This document shows, piece by piece, positions 61,701-64,000 of a stretch of DNA of 64,000 nucleotides. Below the pieces are notes generated by a model that was given only the letters and a program-made list of their open reading frames with translations, was not told the origin of the DNA and did no database searches. This DNA is from Lineus longissimus (lineage: Eukaryota > Nemertea > Pilidiophora > Heteronemertea > Lineidae): positions 5,587,501-5,651,500 of the forward strand of contig NC_088310.1 of NCBI RefSeq assembly GCF_910592395.1, in the 5' to 3' direction. How positions within the stretch are numbered: the first letter of the stretch is position 1; each line of letters starts with the position of its first letter. Both the position numbers and the translations under genes were made by a program.

Positions 61701-62637
61701 ATTGGTTAGTTAATGACCTATCTTTTATTGATAGCTTGCTATGGAGCTAGGCACTACTTCTGATTGCCAATTTCACCAGATTTCAAATTGATGCATTGCC
61801 AATTCTAACAAACAACATAAAATGCAAGGCATCACTTCAAAGGGTGTCAATCCTTATTGCCTAAAATTGTTCTTTTTCATTAACTTACTTTTGGTCTACA
61901 GGGCCATATGTGCTCTGATCAATTAATTCCAAGAATGCCTATTCAGGTTGCCGTTATTTCTCATCAGATGTTGCCATTGAATCCAGTCAATTACTGACCC
62001 GAGGAGGAACTGACAGCAAGATCCTAAAACTCACTTTTCAATTAACATTTTCCGGATATCTGGATCTAACTGGAACATCATCTGTTCAATAAGCTTTGGA
62101 GGTGAGTGTAACCATCGCTCCAGCATGCTGAATGTGCGATAGTGGTCCTGAACATCACTGATGAGGACGTCGTGAGTGACGTGGTACTCTTGGAGTATGC
62201 CACGTTTCTTGAGTTGTGCTGCTGCATCTTGAACTGAAAGACAGATCAATATGTGGAGAAAATGCGAATGATAAGGACAGCGGGCACTTTTTAAAAATTT
62301 TAAAGACTCTCTGAAGGGGAAGTGCGTCCATATCGCAACCTTAGGACACTATGCCAGCATTGGTGTGTACCCACGTGTCGTCTGGTAAAATATATCAACA
62401 CCAGAATGGGTCAACAAACGTACCAGCCCCTTGACAAAAGTATTGGTATTTTGGGGCAAAAAATGGGCGGTTCACCTTTAAACTTTTTGAATATTTTGAT
62501 AAGACTCGAGTCGACTAGGATATAGAAAAGTGGGTATAAAACAACAATAACACACCTGAATGGCCATTTAACCATAGGCTGTATAACTCAGGATCAATAA
62601 GAGTGTTATTGCCCACAAAGAGATCTACAGATGTCAT
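58767..62637 (-). CDS. FIBP: FIBP, acidic FGF intracellular-binding protein
   Basis: Ten exons: 62556-62637, 62035-62233, 61560-61686, 61145-61245, 60866-60999, 60554-60662, 59904-59973, 59533-59619, 59197-59297 and 58767-58848. They join in phase to 363 residues (human about 360). It starts [22 protein letters not shown]. Strongly conserved blocks are [97 protein letters not shown] and [14 protein letters not shown]. The end reads [18 protein letters not shown]. In mammals FIBP is an intracellular partner of FGF1 with no known catalytic motif. Its ancestral role is unclear, since the family predates a clear FGF1 orthologue in most invertebrates. The start is head-to-head with the HYLS1-like gene. 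One intron contains a retroposon. Confidence 0.96.
59989..60516 (-). mobile_element. tRNA-headed SINE/LINE-tail retroposon inside a FIBP intron
   Basis: Read on the minus strand, the element starts with a tRNA-like pol III promoter. The A box TAGCCTAGTGG lies at 60499-60509 and the B box GGCTTCAATCC at 60456-60466, 33 bp apart. The body encodes [18 protein letters not shown] and [12 protein letters not shown] (60170-60292), the typical C-terminus of CR1/L2-like ORF2. It ends in GTACAGTGCTTAG...TAAATCAAATAAATTATTATT with an ATT microsatellite (59991-60016), the usual tail of such LINEs. The insertion is antisense-free, i.e. in the same orientation as FIBP. No clear target-site duplication was seen. 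Confidence 0.65.
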
Positions 62638-63415
62638 GATGAAAGAGGATATTTGAAGGGAAAAATATGGTATTGGTATTTTGTGACCGAATTTAGTTCT
62701 TCTATTTTCTGCCAGATGGCGTATATCATACGGGACAGTTCTTCCCCTAAATATTTTGTTACAAGGCTTTAATAAATATTCCCAGAGTCATATTATTGTT
62801 TTTATTTCATGACTATTGTACCTATGTAAATTCTAGTTGAATCGAATTTTAACCTCTGTATTTGAAAGCATTTCCCGCCAATGAAATTTGAAAGCGAGCA
62901 AAAGTCCGTAAAGAAATTTCATTTTAAAATTTTTGTATTTTTTACAACAAATCGTCGATTTAAGTCCACTTCCAAATCACCAATCATTTGTTTGAATACA
63001 AAAAATTCAAGGTAAGCAGTAGGTTTAGGCGTTTAACTCCACTTTATTTTCTTTCACTGTCTTGTCTTTTCAAAATATTGTTTCCAAATGCCAGAATTTG
63101 CCTGTTGTGTACTTCGTAGTGTAAAATGTACCGTGCACTGTGCAGTAGTACAGGGTGTCACAAAAAATTATACCAAGTTTCTGTTTGGCATCGGAACCAC
63201 AAGAAGAGCTCGATGTTAGAATGTTGTAAACAATTAAACCGTCAGTACTGCTAATGCAATTTGCACCAATTTGGGCAAATGAGAAGCGAAGATTATATGT
63301 CATCCCTGATTTACTCGGGATGTATTGTTATACCTTAGTCCTTACCTGTACCAACACTAACAGCCTTCACTAATGTATTTTTTCTGTTTTAGCTTTATTT
63401 TGCAAGATCTTGAAG
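62638..63415. promoter_or_regulatory. divergent (head-to-head) promoter region of FIBP and the HYLS1-like gene
   Basis: The start codons face away from each other, 778 bp apart. The HYLS1-like coding exon is preceded at 63379-63392 by a pyrimidine-rich acceptor (TTTTTTCTGTTTTAG), so its transcript probably has an upstream non-coding exon in this interval. No TATA box or CpG-rich core was recognised. Confidence 0.45.
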
Positions 63416-63923
63416 ATGCAGGCCAGTACAGATTATGATTTCACAGAGGAGGAGATTCGCACCCAACTTGAGAAATTGGGTTATTACAACATCCCAGATC
63501 ACAGGCTGAAGGAATTCAAGCAAGGTGAGGCTAGGTGTCTTAGCAACACCAGAACAATTGGCCCACAGGCACTGGTTGCTGAGATAGTTGCATCTAAACT
63601 TGGCGACGATATCTCTTGAAGTGCATGTATCAATATTAAGATCAAGCCAAACTTAGCGATGTTTTCCAATTTTCACTGAAAAAAAATTGGAGACAATTGG
63701 TTGACTGATGCATTTGGTAAATTTACACAATAAAAATCCTCATGGTATTTCAGTTGTGCTTTAAACATGTGTATTTCCAGATTTGGATCATGTCTTGATC
63801 AGCAACCAAAGTGATATTGAGGCAGCAGCAGGTCGAACTTCAACAGGTTCAGTTGGGTCGAGGCGATCACCTTTCCCTGATAGTTCAAGTCACATGCAGG
63901 GACACTCGGATGTCAACTCATCG
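63416..63923 (+). CDS. HYLS1: HYLS1-like centriolar protein, N-terminal exons (partial)
   Basis: Two exons (63416-63524 and 63781-63923) give the first 84 residues, starting MQASTDYDFTEEEIRTQLEK. The reading continues beyond the window after a GT donor. The pattern FTEEEI--QLEKLGYYNIP-HRLKEFKQDLDHVL matches the N-terminal motif I recall for invertebrate HYLS1 proteins. HYLS1 is a centriole component needed for basal-body docking and cilium formation, mutated in hydrolethalus syndrome. A low-complexity Ser-rich stretch follows (TSTGSVGSRRSPFPDSSS), also typical. The diagnostic C-terminal HYLS1 box lies outside the window, so this is a probable call. The start was chosen at the first ATG; the codon two positions upstream is TTG, not ATG. 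Confidence 0.6.
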
Positions 63924-64000
63924 GTAATAAACATGTAATCGCATCTGAGCGCCATACTTTAGTGGCAACCTTTATAGTCTTTTGTCTCTTTATAAGAAAA

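Overview
The window is intron-rich animal nuclear DNA. Exons of 40-400 bp with GT/AG borders are separated by short introns, with metazoan orthologues, miniature transposons and frequent ACATGT-rich motifs. This gene set (TASP1, SDHAF1, TAMM41, FIBP, a CXorf65 homologue and a probable HYLS1, plus lineage-expanded XDH-like and SLC22 genes) suggests a marine invertebrate, either lophotrochozoan or non-vertebrate deuterostome. I cannot name the species. No bacterial, viral or CRISPR content was seen.

Layout. 1-17984 (minus): two head-to-tail molybdo-flavoenzyme genes of the xanthine dehydrogenase/aldehyde oxidase family. The left copy (1-5127) is cut by the window edge. The right copy (6146-17984) can be assembled from 29 exons into about 1,326 residues. 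It keeps all cofactor-binding and catalytic-Glu motifs but has substitutions at three of the classic substrate-pocket positions. 18.1-19.7 kb: a dispersed direct repeat, one copy of which carries a 153-bp MITE-like insertion, and a LINE peptide relic. 19742-21145 (minus): intronless TAMM41 and intronless SDHAF1, 129 bp apart on one strand, both mitochondrial. 22122-26726 (plus): TASP1 in 13 exons. 28069-32107 (minus): two paralogous three-exon EF-hand genes. 34.8-48 kb: a direct tandem duplication of about 6 kb. Each unit holds an intact nine-exon SLC22-type transporter, and the first unit carries a 332-bp nested palindromic transposon absent from the second. 48598-51051 (minus): a very divergent homeodomain protein. 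52842-57112 (minus): a CXorf65-like gene with one 3.8-kb intron. 58767-62637 (minus): FIBP in ten exons with a SINE/LINE insertion in one intron. 63416-end (plus): the start of a probable HYLS1, head-to-head with FIBP.

The genes do not form one pathway. The recurring theme is local duplication: XDH-like pair, EF-hand pair, SLC22 pair, duplicated exon pieces inside the XDH-like genes, and internal peptide repeats in the homeodomain protein. Two transposon insertions are dated relative to a duplication because the sister copy preserves the empty site. All exon models were made by eye from splice signals, reading phase and family knowledge. Exon borders are generally phase-consistent, but no alignment or RNA evidence was available.
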